A DNA stretch of 64,000 nucleotides from positions 992,001 through 1,056,000 of the forward strand of contig JACKAE010000002.1 in assembly GCA_020635205.1 (NCBI GenBank). Direction: 5' to 3'. How positions within the stretch are numbered: position 1 is the stretch's first letter; the number at the start of each line of letters is the position of its first letter. The notes under the pieces were generated by a model. That model did no database searches. It was not told the DNA's origin and saw only the letters and a list, made by a program, of their open reading frames with translations. The position numbers were made by a program, and so were the translations under genes. This DNA is from Ignavibacteria bacterium. GTDB taxonomy: Bacteria; Bacteroidota; Ignavibacteria; OLB7. Shown here piece after piece: positions 27,231 to 36,453 of this stretch.

Positions 27231-27887
27231 ATGCGACCACGCATTTACTATTCTTCTCACCACCTGTGGGCAGCGAACAGGTGGGTGGAGGAAGCAACAC
27301 GAATTGAACGAGAGTGGGATGGCCTATCCCGATTTAACATTGAGCATCGGGCGTTAGTCACCAACGCCATCTTTTCATCGGTCGCCTTCCTTGAGGCTGC
27401 TATCAACGAGCTGTTTCAGGATGCCTACGAAGAGCATCTCGCCTATATTGCTCCCCTTAGTCCAGTTGTTCGAGAGTCGATAGGAGATTTCTGGCGGATC
27501 ATCGCCGAGCACAACGTGCGAGCACGTTCTCGTTTCGGCACAACGGAAAAGTATGAGATTGCACTTGCCCTAACCCAAAATGAACCGCTCGACCACGACG
27601 ATTCAGTCTACAGAGATGTCCGGTTGGTGATTCGTATTCAGAATGCTTTGGTTCACTACAAACCGAGCACATTAATGCAGATCGACAAATCTGGCTTCGA
27701 CGAATCGCTTCACGGCAAGTTTTCCCTCAACCCGATGATGGTTGGAACCGAAAATCCTTTCTTCCCCGACAAAGCTCTCGGAGCAGGGTGCGCTCGTTGG
27801 GGAATTGACTCGTGCCGCAGGTTTGCCGATCAATTTTTTGACAAACTTGGGGTGAAGCCAAACTATCGGGGAGCAACCTTTGAGTGA
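27231..27887 (+). CDS. HEPN-like helical protein, unknown function
   Basis: A 218-residue, mainly helical soluble protein. Residues 135-142 read RIQNALVH, an R-x6-H pattern within the R-x4-6-H motif that marks HEPN RNase-like domains. It lies at the end of a helix after SVYRDVRLVI, as in HEPN proteins, with an upstream helix LVTNAIFSSVAFLEAAINELFQ. No partner MNT nucleotidyltransferase is adjacent, so it is not a standard HEPN-MNT toxin-antitoxin pair. The frame is open to a TTG at 27198, but ATG 27231 is preferred. Assignment is by motif only. Confidence 0.6.
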   Translation: MRPRIYYSSHHLWAANRWVEEATRIEREWDGLSRFNIEHRALVTNAIFSSVAFLEAAINELFQDAYEEHLAYIAPLSPVVRESIGDFWRIIAEHNVRARSRFGTTEKYEIALALTQNEPLDHDDSVYRDVRLVIRIQNALVHYKPSTLMQIDKSGFDESLHGKFSLNPMMVGTENPFFPDKALGAGCARWGIDSCRRFADQFFDKLGVKPNYRGATFE

Positions 27888-28097
27888 GTGGGAGACTGAA
27901 GCTGCATATCGGAGGGTGATATACATTGGGGGCGGTTGAGTGAAAGGGAAGTATGACAGATGATTGTAGTACCAGATATGAGGGGAAGTGAGAGTGAAGG
28001 GGAGAAAAATCGTGTTACGTCAATCTTCACATCCGTAGACTGACACGTATTCACCATTGTAGAATCACCTCCAGTTGCCGTAAGTTATCTGCTCATT

Positions 28098-29594
28098 ATG
28101 CGACAACAGCTCCGACAACTCTCAGGAGATACTGCGGTCTATGGTCTAACAACCATTATCCAACGCTTTCTCTCGTTTCTTTTAACCCCGTTCTACACCC
28201 ATTTCCTTCGACTGGATGAGCTTGGGATACAGACAGATCTCTTCGTTATCATCGCCTTCCTGCTAATTCTGGCCAACGCTGGGATGGAGTCTGCATACTT
28301 CCGATTTGATGCAGCGGCAACAAACGAAGCTGAGCGAAGGTCAACCTTCTGGAATGCACTCGGGGTGAACTGGAGCGTAGCCGGGTCGCTTGGGGTTCTC
28401 TTTATTCTCTTCCCTGAGGTCTTCAACCAGATCACCTTCATGAACCTCTCCGAAGAATACCTCTACTTAGTTCGGATGGCTGGAGTTATCATGGCTCTCG
28501 ACTCGATGAGCATGATTCCTCTGGGACTGTTGAGGATGCGTAGGCGAGCGTTTAAGTTCGGAGTGGTGAAGATTGCTTCGATTGTAGTGAACGTGATTCT
28601 GAACGTGATTTTAGTCGGTTTTCTCGACATGAAGTTGGAGGGAATCTTTATTGCGGGCATTGCCCAGTCGGTAACGCAGTTTGTTCTCACACTCCCCTTT
28701 GTATCGTTGATGCGTCCAATCCGCTTCAACGCTGATTTGCGGCGGATGATGGTCAAGTTTGGGTTGCCCACAATTGGTTCTGGGCTTTCAATGATTGCCT
28801 TGCAGTTGGTGGACCGAACAATCATTCGTTCAACATTAGGGCACGAAGCTCTTGGCCTCTACCAAGCGAACTATCGCCTCGGGATCGTGATGATTGTTTT
28901 CGTCTCAGTCTTTGAGTTTGCGTGGCGTCCATTCTTCCTACAACAGGCGAACAAGGAGAATGCACGTCAACTCTACGCCCGAGTCTTCACATACTACAAC
29001 CTGATTGCCGGAGCGATTCTCTTATTGTTCTCATTCTTCATTCCAAACATTGCTGCTTTTCCAATTCCCTTTACTGGGGCAACCTTCATCAAGGATGTCT
29101 ACTGGCCTGGTCTCGGCATTGTGCCCATTGTCCTAATGGCCTATCTCTTTAACGGATGGTATACAAACTTCATCGCCGGAGTGTACATCGAGAAGAAGAC
29201 AGCTTCGTTGCTCTGGATTACGCTTACCGGAGCAGTTATCGAAGCGGTTCTCTGCTTCATTCTTGTTCCTACGATTGGGATTGCTGGTGGAGCTTGGTCA
29301 ACCGTAAGTGCTTATCTCATTATGGCTGTTGTTCTCTATCTCTACATACGCCGTTACTATCCGATTCCGTACGAGTGGGGGAGAGTGGCGTTGATTCTTC
29401 TCGGTGTCTTAGGATTGCTCGCTGCAAATATGCTGTTAGTTGATTCTACTGATCTTTCGTTCCAGAGTGGAATGGTGCGGCTCTTACTCTTGGCAGCCTT
29501 CCCACTTTGGTTGGTCATCACGGGATTCTTTACTCGAGCCGAACGAACGGAGATGGCACGGTTGTTCAAGATGTTGCGGAGGAGAGGGGCATGA
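28098..29594 (+). CDS. Oligosaccharide flippase family (MOP superfamily) protein
   Basis: A 498-residue integral membrane protein with about fourteen hydrophobic segments. The N-terminus (GDTAVYGLTTIIQRFLSFLLTPFYTHFL) is typical of Wzx-like lipid-linked oligosaccharide flippases and related polysaccharide biosynthesis proteins. It would move a glycolipid across the inner membrane, perhaps for O-antigen, exopolysaccharide or glycoprotein assembly, but no glycosyltransferase genes are adjacent. It overlaps the next gene by ATGA. Confidence 0.85.
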   Translation: MRQQLRQLSGDTAVYGLTTIIQRFLSFLLTPFYTHFLRLDELGIQTDLFVIIAFLLILANAGMESAYFRFDAAATNEAERRSTFWNALGVNWSVAGSLGVLFILFPEVFNQITFMNLSEEYLYLVRMAGVIMALDSMSMIPLGLLRMRRRAFKFGVVKIASIVVNVILNVILVGFLDMKLEGIFIAGIAQSVTQFVLTLPFVSLMRPIRFNADLRRMMVKFGLPTIGSGLSMIALQLVDRTIIRSTLGHEALGLYQANYRLGIVMIVFVSVFEFAWRPFFLQQANKENARQLYARVFTYYNLIAGAILLLFSFFIPNIAAFPIPFTGATFIKDVYWPGLGIVPIVLMAYLFNGWYTNFIAGVYIEKKTASLLWITLTGAVIEAVLCFILVPTIGIAGGAWSTVSAYLIMAVVLYLYIRRYYPIPYEWGRVALILLGVLGLLAANMLLVDSTDLSFQSGMVRLLLLAAFPLWLVITGFFTRAERTEMARLFKMLRRRGA

Positions 29595-30463
29595 TGTTCT
29601 GGGAGAGGCGAAAAACTGGAGTGAATATCGCTGGAGCAGGAATTGCAATTGCTCTCTCGGTTCTTCTGGCCCTCTCTGTAATTGGATTGCTTTCGCTCTG
29701 CAAGATTTCGATTCCGAGCTTTTGGGAAGGCCCCATCTTTTACGCCTCTCTTCTGATTGCAACGCTTCTTACGGCGAGGTACTTCGATCGAATGTCTTCA
29801 GATTGGGTTGGCCTCGGATTCCATCGATGGGTTCCTCGCGAGATTGGGTGGGGGATTGTGATCGGCGTTGGAATGGCATTGATCGCTTGGTCTCCGGCGC
29901 TGTTCGTTGGAAGCGTTGAGTTTCGTGGGATTGAGCGATATGATCGACTACTCTACTGGATCCTTTTTGTTGTGGCAAGTGGCATCGGTGAGGAACTCCT
30001 CTTTCGTGGCTACCTATTCCAACGTGGGATAGAACTGTTTGGAGGAGTAGGGGCAACATTTCTTTTCTCTGTTGGATTTGCCCTTGCCCATCTCAACAAC
30101 CCAGAGATCACAACAACCGGAATTCTCAACATCTTTCTCGGTGGTATCTTCTTTTCGGGTTGTTATCTTGCTACCGGTGGACTCTGGTTTCCGATTGCAA
30201 CCCACGTTGTGTGGAACCTGACCCTTACGTTGGTTCTGGGAACACCTGCAAGTGGGTGGATGTTCGATGAATCGTTCTTCTGGACTACTTCCAGTAGCTA
30301 CTCGTTCCTCACTGGTGGTGGATTCGGTCCAGAAGGGGGGATAGCGGGGACAATTGCTCTTTTGGTTGGCGGGGTGCTGTTAGCGGTTATCCCTGTGATA
30401 CAAATAGCACCCTGGAATTTCTCACGTATCTTTTGGTCGTTTTATCGCCGTCAGCGCAACTAA
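29591..30463 (+). CDS. CPBP family intramembrane metalloprotease
   Basis: A 290-residue protein with about eight membrane segments and the CPBP (CAAX-protease/bacteriocin-processing, Abi) motifs: GIGEELLFRGYLF (motif 1 with EE and R), FALAHLNNP (motif 2 with His) and PIATHVVWN (motif 3 with His). These residues bind the catalytic metal in family members. Substrate unknown. The frame is open from 29507, but ATG 29591 overlaps the flippase stop (ATGA) and avoids shadow sequence. Confidence 0.88.
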   Translation: MMFWERRKTGVNIAGAGIAIALSVLLALSVIGLLSLCKISIPSFWEGPIFYASLLIATLLTARYFDRMSSDWVGLGFHRWVPREIGWGIVIGVGMALIAWSPALFVGSVEFRGIERYDRLLYWILFVVASGIGEELLFRGYLFQRGIELFGGVGATFLFSVGFALAHLNNPEITTTGILNIFLGGIFFSGCYLATGGLWFPIATHVVWNLTLTLVLGTPASGWMFDESFFWTTSSSYSFLTGGGFGPEGGIAGTIALLVGGVLLAVIPVIQIAPWNFSRIFWSFYRRQRN

Positions 30464-30592
30464 GGGGGATGTCACACCCTGCAAATCTTCCATCTCAATG
30501 GGAGAACAAACCTAAAATCATGATGTAAGTCTATCCCGGCGTTGTATCCCAACGGGAGCACGCTACCCTGGATCAATTATCTGGAGGAATCA

Positions 30593-31798
30593 ATGAAACG
30601 AACACATAGTCTGGCAATCGCCACATTTTTCGCACTTGTTATTCTGGTTGCTTTCCCTCGCTCCTCGCAAGCTCAGTGGATTCTCCTCGAGGATACTGCC
30701 CACCGTATGGTGCAGGAAGGGCTTGACGAGATGTACAACATGAACCATACCAAAGCCAATGAAATTTTCACCTCCCTTACCAAAATGATGCCGGGGCATC
30801 CTGCAGGACACTTCCTGCTTGCATTAAATGATTGGTGGAGGATCAAACCAAACATTGCCGATAAAGCTGCTGTCGACAAGTACTCGAAGTCGTTCAACAG
30901 TCATATCGACCGTTCTTTAGCTATCTGCGATTCACTCCTAAAAGAGAATGAATTTGATATTGTTGGGCTTTTCTTCAAAGGTGCTGCCTATGGATACCGA
31001 GCCAGGTTGAAATCATCTGACCTTCGGTCGAAGTCGGTAACCGATTGGATTGGGGTGCTCAAAGATGCCAATGAAGGGAGAAAGATGCTCTTGGAGTGTC
31101 AACGACTTGCCCCGAGCAACAGCGATGTTCTTCTCGGTTCTGGACTGATCCTCTACTGGTCGGAAGAATTGCCGAATCAAGTCTCTGCACTTAAGACGTT
31201 GAGTCTGCCCCCGGGCGACAAGCAAATTGGCTTACAGATGATCCGTATCTCTGCCGAGAAAGCCCTCTACACGAAGGTTGAGGCAAAGTACGCTCTGCTT
31301 GAGATTATGGCCAACAATGAGAAAGATTGGAGGCAAGCACTAACGATAGCTGACGAGCTGTATGGATTCTATCCGAACAATCCGGACTTCCACAAGTATT
31401 ATGCTCGTGCTCTCTACTATCGCTCGCAATTCGATGAATCTGATAGAGAGTGGAGAAAACTCTTGAAGCGGGTGAAAGATCGCCAGTTTGGCTACGAGTT
31501 ATCGTTGGTTCGGCAAGGACTCTATTATTTAGGTGATATTCAATTGCGAAAGAAACCAGCCGAGCCAGCAGAAGCTGTGACAATTCTGCGTGAGGCGATT
31601 AAAGTGAACGAGAGGCTTGACGAAGAGGATTCTGGGTACTATATCGCATCTATCCTACGTCTCGGCAATGCATACGATCTGTTAGGAAAGCGGAAAGAGG
31701 CTCTGGAACAGTACAACAAAGTACTGAAGCTAAAGGACGTTGGAGATAGACACACAAAGGCAAAAGGATATCTGACGAAAGCGTACGACGGCAAATAG
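30593..31798 (+). CDS. Secreted TPR-repeat protein
   Basis: A 401-residue exported protein: signal peptide MKRTHSLAIATFFALVILVAF with cleavage near SQAQ, then helical tetratricopeptide-like repeats. Clear TPR units include EIFTSLTKMMPGHPAGHFLLALNDW, ALTIADELYGFYPNNPDFHKYYARALYY and ILRLGNAYDLLGKRKEALEQYNKVL. It is probably a periplasmic or outer-membrane-associated adaptor. GGAGGA lies about six bases before ATG 30593, which fixes the start against an upstream frame from 30542. Followed by a strong terminator. Confidence 0.88.
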   Translation: MKRTHSLAIATFFALVILVAFPRSSQAQWILLEDTAHRMVQEGLDEMYNMNHTKANEIFTSLTKMMPGHPAGHFLLALNDWWRIKPNIADKAAVDKYSKSFNSHIDRSLAICDSLLKENEFDIVGLFFKGAAYGYRARLKSSDLRSKSVTDWIGVLKDANEGRKMLLECQRLAPSNSDVLLGSGLILYWSEELPNQVSALKTLSLPPGDKQIGLQMIRISAEKALYTKVEAKYALLEIMANNEKDWRQALTIADELYGFYPNNPDFHKYYARALYYRSQFDESDREWRKLLKRVKDRQFGYELSLVRQGLYYLGDIQLRKKPAEPAEAVTILREAIKVNERLDEEDSGYYIASILRLGNAYDLLGKRKEALEQYNKVLKLKDVGDRHTKAKGYLTKAYDGK

Positions 31799-31860
31799 TG
31801 AAGTCTTTGTGCTCTATCGGTCGATTCGCCACAGGGTAGATACGAACAAGAGAACAAGAC

Positions 31861-31893
31861 AACGTCCTGACTGGTACTACCAGTCAGGACGTT
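31861..31893 (+). terminator. Rho-independent terminator after TPR gene
   Basis: A 14-bp perfect stem (AACGTCCTGACTGG / CCAGTCAGGACGTT) with a 5-nt loop, followed by TTCGTTT. It ends the transcript of the TPR gene. Confidence 0.85.
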
Positions 31894-31982
31894 TTCGTTT
31901 AGGTGTTGAAATTCAACTGTGAAAGTATCCCAAACTCATACTGGGAAGAGGTACTTAGGAAAGAACTGGATCAGCCAATTCA

Positions 31983-32110
31983 TGGATGTCACTCTAATGA
32001 GGCGAAGCGGAATGGAGAGTCTCGCAGAGCGTGTAGGGAAGTCGATCTGTGTGCTACTGATCTTGCAAGATTACCCTACATTGTTCCTCGCAGAGGTGAA
32101 CTTGGTATAA
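31983..32110. repeat. Degenerate MITE-like intergenic repeat
   Basis: The sequence GTCACTCTAATGAGGCGAAG, with GGAGAGTCTCGCAGAG nearby, and a partly complementary segment ending CCTCGCAGAGGTGAAC, resembles the short palindromic intergenic repeats seen near 50.5 and 58.3 kb (GTCACTCAGAA...GAAGAGTCTC). No gene is supported in the 31.9-32.2 kb interval; two short overlapping frames have no ribosome-binding site or domain. Confidence 0.5.
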
Positions 32111-32192
32111 CAGAAGTAGGGAGAAGAAAGCCAACGTGAACTGTTGCGTCGGAGGCGCAATTAAGATTGAAGCACAGGATTGAAAATAGCGA

Positions 32193-32224
32193 GAAGCCTT
32201 GCCGAGTAGTCTCAGCAAGGCTTC
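32193..32224 (-). terminator. Terminator after the rhodanese gene
   Basis: A 10-bp perfect stem (GAAGCCTTGC / GCAAGGCTTC) downstream of the minus-strand rhodanese gene. Read on the minus strand, it is followed by CTATTTTC. Confidence 0.7.
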
Positions 32225-32251
32225 AGAAGTGTAATAGTGCTGATGTTTAGC

Positions 32252-32704
32252 TTAGAGACCGGCTTGGCTGCTGGCCATCTCGCTCCACTCCATCCATCCA
32301 CCATGGTAGACCATGACGTTGGAATATCCGTCCTCAATTACTTTCCGCGCTGCTTTTGGAGCGGCTGAGCACTTTGGTCCGCCACAGTAGAAGACCATTG
32401 GTGTACTCTTATCTTCAGGAAGGGTAAAGTTTGCGAAGAGAACTGCTCCGTCGATGTGTCCTTCATTGTAGGACTCTTCACCACGGGCATCAAGCACAAC
32501 TGTTCCCTCTGTAATCAACTGAAGAAGTTGGTCGTGCGTAATCGATGAAAACTGGATTGTCTCTTCAGCCTTCTTCTCATTCTTCTTCGTGCACTCGCTC
32601 TTGCTCTTATTTGAGCAACAGCCACCGCCAGCTTGAGCTTGCAATCCTTCTGCACTGAAAAAGAGTGCTGCGGCTGCAGCAAATGGGATTAGTTTTTTCA
32701 ACAT
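32252..32704 (-). CDS. Periplasmic rhodanese-domain protein
   Basis: A 150-residue exported single-domain rhodanese. Signal peptide MLKKLIPFAAAAALFFSAEG, then a short Cys/Lys-rich linker (GGCCSNKSKSECTKK) and a rhodanese domain: VVLDARGEESYNEGHIDGA, active-site loop VFYCGGPKCSAAPKAA with the predicted persulfide Cys in YCGG, and NVMVYHGGWMEW. Such proteins carry sulfane sulfur; the linker cysteines could bind metal (inference). Monocistronic, with its own terminator. Confidence 0.88.
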   Translation of the reverse strand: MLKKLIPFAAAAALFFSAEGLQAQAGGGCCSNKSKSECTKKNEKKAEETIQFSSITHDQLLQLITEGTVVLDARGEESYNEGHIDGAVLFANFTLPEDKSTPMVFYCGGPKCSAAPKAARKVIEDGYSNVMVYHGGWMEWSEMASSQAGL

Positions 32705-32738
32705 AAAAGCCTCGTCTAAATGAATGATGAAAATATCT

Positions 32739-32771
32739 GGTTAGCAAAGGAAAAAAGCGACGACGCTAACC
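32739..32771 (-). terminator. Possible terminator after clpS
   Basis: A 7-bp stem (GGTTAGC / GCTAACC) with a 19-nt loop between clpS and the rhodanese gene. It is followed on the minus strand by AGATATTTTC. Weak but well placed. Confidence 0.4.
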
Positions 32772-32840
32772 CGATGGGAAGATTGTCTCAAATCTTATTA
32801 AACTGACGCTGAGTGCAAGAAAAAGTTCCTGTGCATCAAA

Positions 32841-33221
32841 TCAGAACTCGATTGAGGTGTGGAGAGCAATCTCCTCCAAAATTGAACTAACGTGTAGACA
32901 GCTATCTAATTCACCTTCGAAAACAGAGGCAAGCCCTCGTGTATCAACCTCAAATGCAATTCCTTCTGCTTCTGCGGAGGTACATCTGATTGCCTTAATC
33001 AACTGGTGGATCACCTCATCGAAGGTGTGAATTTCATCGTTGTAGAGGATTACTTTGGCAGGCAAGCCAATCATTGTCTCCTCTGCAACCATCACATCTT
33101 CGTCTGGTGAGTCAAAGATTGCTGACCGGATTGTAGAGACTGGCGTTGTTGTTCCTTTTTCGGTTGATGGAGCAAAACGCCGCTTCAATCTCTCTAATTG
33201 TTGTCGTAACAGATCAAACAT
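32841..33221 (-). CDS. clpS: ClpS, ATP-dependent Clp protease adaptor
   Basis: A 126-residue ClpS-like protein. The core begins KVILYNDEIHTFDEVIHQL, matching the ClpS signature (V-x-L-x-N-D-x-x-T-F/x-x-V), and continues with AEGIAFEVDTRGLASVFEG, the cross-strand region used to bind N-degrons. The N-terminal ~50 residues are a longer, charged extension (MFDLLRQQLERLKRRF) than in E. coli ClpS. ATG 33221 is preferred over a GTG at 33272. ClpS delivers N-end-rule substrates to ClpA/ClpC-ClpP; the partner is not in this window. Confidence 0.85.
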   Translation of the reverse strand: MFDLLRQQLERLKRRFAPSTEKGTTTPVSTIRSAIFDSPDEDVMVAEETMIGLPAKVILYNDEIHTFDEVIHQLIKAIRCTSAEAEGIAFEVDTRGLASVFEGELDSCLHVSSILEEIALHTSIEF

Positions 33222-33289
33222 ATCTGCAAAATACTTTCTGTTTGTGGATGATACAACTGTGTTCGTAAACACAGTTTCCCCTCATGGAG

Positions 33290-34639
33290 TTACGGTGCTG
33301 TAAATTTATAGACAACACTGTTCTTCTCATCTGTGACAAAGAATGTTTTTCCATCTTTGCTCCACGCAATTCCAACTGGTTGTCCCCAGAAATCTCCTTG
33401 GGAGTCAAGCCATCCACTAATAAAATCGGCTTGAAATGGGTCAGAACCATCATTCTTACTCCGAACTCGAACCACTTTGAACCCTGTCCGTAATTCTTTT
33501 GGACGGCTAACAGCTCCTAAAACGTAGCCCTTAAAGACGATCAACATGCTATTCTTCCACTCCGAGCCAAGGGCATCTTTTGTGTAAAACTGCATGTCAG
33601 TTGATACTGAATATGGTTGTAACTCGATTGCTGGAGATGTTGGATCTTTCGGCAGGCGAACATCCCCATCCTTATAGTCGGCATATTTGGGGTTGCGATA
33701 GTTCTGTGAGTAGTAGTATGGATGCCCAAACTGTCCACCCGACTTTAGAATATTGATCTCATCTGGTGCAAGCTGTTCAGCCAAGTTATCCATGCCCTGA
33801 TCAACACCCCAAAGATCTCCAGTTACTGGGTGAACGTCTATTCCCATTGTGTTGCGTAAACCGCCGATAAACATTCGGGTTGGTCGCCCTCCCTCTAAGT
33901 CCATCCGAAAAATTGTAGCATGTTCACGATCTCTCTCCTCCCCATTCGCTTCAGTAGCACCAATAGTGATGTAGAGCTTCTTGTCGGTTGGACGGTAGCG
34001 AATCGTTCGAGTATAGAACTCCCCCGCGTCAGGTAGCTGGTCTGTTAACTCAGTCTGAGTCCCCTCAATTGAAGTTGGGGAGGTAAAATCAAAGCGATAG
34101 ACACGTCGCTCATCAACGTAGTAGAGTGAACCATTCACCATCTCAAGACCGTGCGGACTTTTCAGCCCTCCGGCAATTTGTGTTACTTGCCCACTTCCAG
34201 TAACTGCGAGGATACGTCCACCTTGGTCGCTGATAAATAGTGTCCCATCATCGCGGACTATCGCGTCACTTGCATTGCCTAAACCCCAAGCGTAGACTTC
34301 GGCTTTAAAACCAGTAGGCATATAGAGCTTGCGGTCGACTTCGAAAGCCCCAACGGTTGTTCGAACTTCGGCTGGAATTGTGAGCGACACAGAATCCATC
34401 GATGGCAACTTTTCTACTGTTGCCAGTTTAATGATTCCATTTCCCTTGAAGTCTGCATAGTCAATCCACGAACGAATATCACCCGAGGTCAGCACTGTAT
34501 CTCGTTGCAGTGCTTGCGGATTTTTCTGTTCATAGAAGATGGATGCAAAGCGAGCTCCGCACGAGGAGAGAGTCATCCCCAAAATGGAGGTGAAAAGTAG
34601 AAGTTTCCCATACGAGGCAGGAAGTAAGCGTTTAATCAT
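33290..34639 (-). CDS. PQQ-type sugar/sorbosone dehydrogenase-like lipoprotein
   Basis: A 449-residue six-bladed beta-propeller protein of the soluble glucose/sorbosone dehydrogenase (GSDH) superfamily. The signal peptide has a lipobox, LSSC, with Cys27. Propeller marks include GLGNASDAIVRDDGTLFISDQGG, LKSPHGLEMVNGSLYYVDE, RTIRYRPTDKKLYITIGA, GLRNTMGIDVHPVTGDLW and GQPVGIAWSKDGKTFFVTDE. Related enzymes use PQQ and calcium, but many family members lack proven activity. It is divergent from hutU, with about 130 bases between them. Confidence 0.85.
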   Translation of the reverse strand: MIKRLLPASYGKLLLFTSILGMTLSSCGARFASIFYEQKNPQALQRDTVLTSGDIRSWIDYADFKGNGIIKLATVEKLPSMDSVSLTIPAEVRTTVGAFEVDRKLYMPTGFKAEVYAWGLGNASDAIVRDDGTLFISDQGGRILAVTGSGQVTQIAGGLKSPHGLEMVNGSLYYVDERRVYRFDFTSPTSIEGTQTELTDQLPDAGEFYTRTIRYRPTDKKLYITIGATEANGEERDREHATIFRMDLEGGRPTRMFIGGLRNTMGIDVHPVTGDLWGVDQGMDNLAEQLAPDEINILKSGGQFGHPYYYSQNYRNPKYADYKDGDVRLPKDPTSPAIELQPYSVSTDMQFYTKDALGSEWKNSMLIVFKGYVLGAVSRPKELRTGFKVVRVRSKNDGSDPFQADFISGWLDSQGDFWGQPVGIAWSKDGKTFFVTDEKNSVVYKFTAP

Positions 34640-34770
34640 GGTTCCTGATTTTTTTCTGCGGAATAGAAAGTTCTCTAATCTACTGATTTTGCCGAAACAG
34701 ATAGGCAGCCGTACTTTTCAATTTTCCAGAAAGAAGCAGAGAGAATACACACATACTTTAGAAAGCAAAT

Positions 34771-36453
34771 ATGAAAGCAGAAACGGCATCGCGCTTGGTT
34801 CGTGCTCCCCGCGGAACAGAACTTACCTGCAAGAACTGGCAGATCGAAGGGGTCTACCGGATGATTCAACACAACCTTGATCCTGAGGTAGCCGAGAGGC
34901 CGGATGACCTGATTGTCTATGGGGGCTACGGAAAAGCTGCCCGAAATTGGGAGTCGTTCGAGGCGATCCTCGAAGTGCTTCGTCGACTTGAGCCGGACGA
35001 AACACTCTTGGTTCAGTCTGGAAAACCAGTTGGCGTAGTTCGTACACACACTGACGCTCCCCGAGTGCTGATTGCGAACAGCAACCTCGTTCCGAAGTGG
35101 GCAACGTGGGAAGAGTTCCGCCGGCTTGATGAGCTGGGGTTGATGATGTATGGCCAAATGACCGCCGGAAGCTGGATATATATCGGAACGCAGGGGATAC
35201 TTCAGGGAACGTACGAAACGTTTGCCGCCTGTGCTGACCAGCATTTTGGGGGAACATTGGCGGGGAAACTTGTGGTGACTGCTGGTCTTGGAGGAATGGG
35301 GGGAGCACAACCCCTCGCAGTGGCAATGAATCGAGGTGCAGCTCTCTGTGTAGAGATCGACGAGACGCGCATCGACAAACGTATTCACGACCGGTATTGC
35401 GATCGGAAGACATCAAGTTTAGATGAAGCACTCGACTGGTTGAGTCAAGCTCAAGCCGAAGGGGAGGGACTCTCCGTTGGGTTGCTTGGAAACGCAGCTG
35501 AAGTTCTGCCGGAGATGGTACGGCGTGGAATTATTCCCGATGTCGTCACCGATCAAACGTCGGCGCACGATCCGCTCAACGGATATTATCCAGCAGGGAT
35601 GACCAAAGAGGAGGGAGATCGCCTTCGCCAGAACAACCCGGACGAATACTTGCGGCTTGCCGGCCAATCTATTCGCACCCACGTCGAGGCAATGGTGGCA
35701 ATGAAGGATGCCGGAGCAATTGCCTTCGACTACGGGAACAATATCCGAGCGGAGGCAGAGAAGGAAGGATTTAACCGCGCATTCGACATACGTGGATTTG
35801 TTCCAGAATACATTCGCCCACTCTTCTGCGATGGCAAAGGCCCCTTCCGGTGGGTTGCACTCTCTGGTGACCCAGAAGATATTTATGCCACCGACCGAGC
35901 AATCATGGAACTCTTTCCCGACAATGAACCACTTCACCGATGGTTGAAGATGGCGGGGGAGAGGGTTGCATGGCAGGGGCTTCCATCCCGGATTTGCTGG
36001 CTTGGATACGGCGAGCGAGCAAAAGCTGGTCAGCTCTTCAACCAAATGGTACGGGATGGGCGGGTCTCTGCCCCGATTGTGATCGGTCGCGATCACTTAG
36101 ACTGTGGCTCAGTTGCCAGTCCGAACAGAGAGACTGAGGGAATGATCGACGGTTCGGATGCAGTGAGCGATTGGCCGCTACTCAACTTTGCACTGAATGC
36201 TGTGGGGGGGGCAACCTGGGTCTCGTTCCACCATGGGGGTGGGGTTGGCATGGGATACTCACAACATGCCGGAATGGTTGTGGTTGCTGACGGAACAGAT
36301 GAGGCTGCTGCACGACTTCAGCGAGTGCTGACCTACGACCCAGCAATGGGAATCTTTCGCCACGCCGACGCCGGATATGAGCGTGCAATCGACAACGCTC
36401 GCTCACAAGGAATTGACATTCCAATGTTGAATCCAAACACGAGGCAAGCATAA
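34771..36453 (+). CDS. hutU: Urocanate hydratase
   Basis: A 560-residue urocanase, the NAD-dependent second step of histidine degradation (urocanate to imidazolone propionate). Typical segments: LIVYGGYGKAARNWESF, GQMTAGSWIYIGTQGILQGT, the NAD-binding TAGLGGMGGAQPLAVAMN, VTDQTSAHDPLNGYYP, YGNNIRAEAE and HHGGGVGMGYSQHAGMV. Length is typical. No hutH, hutI or hutG lies in the window, and the gene is followed, with a one-base overlap, by an unrelated SLOG-domain gene. Confidence 0.96.
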   Translation: MKAETASRLVRAPRGTELTCKNWQIEGVYRMIQHNLDPEVAERPDDLIVYGGYGKAARNWESFEAILEVLRRLEPDETLLVQSGKPVGVVRTHTDAPRVLIANSNLVPKWATWEEFRRLDELGLMMYGQMTAGSWIYIGTQGILQGTYETFAACADQHFGGTLAGKLVVTAGLGGMGGAQPLAVAMNRGAALCVEIDETRIDKRIHDRYCDRKTSSLDEALDWLSQAQAEGEGLSVGLLGNAAEVLPEMVRRGIIPDVVTDQTSAHDPLNGYYPAGMTKEEGDRLRQNNPDEYLRLAGQSIRTHVEAMVAMKDAGAIAFDYGNNIRAEAEKEGFNRAFDIRGFVPEYIRPLFCDGKGPFRWVALSGDPEDIYATDRAIMELFPDNEPLHRWLKMAGERVAWQGLPSRICWLGYGERAKAGQLFNQMVRDGRVSAPIVIGRDHLDCGSVASPNRETEGMIDGSDAVSDWPLLNFALNAVGGATWVSFHHGGGVGMGYSQHAGMVVVADGTDEAAARLQRVLTYDPAMGIFRHADAGYERAIDNARSQGIDIPMLNPNTRQA

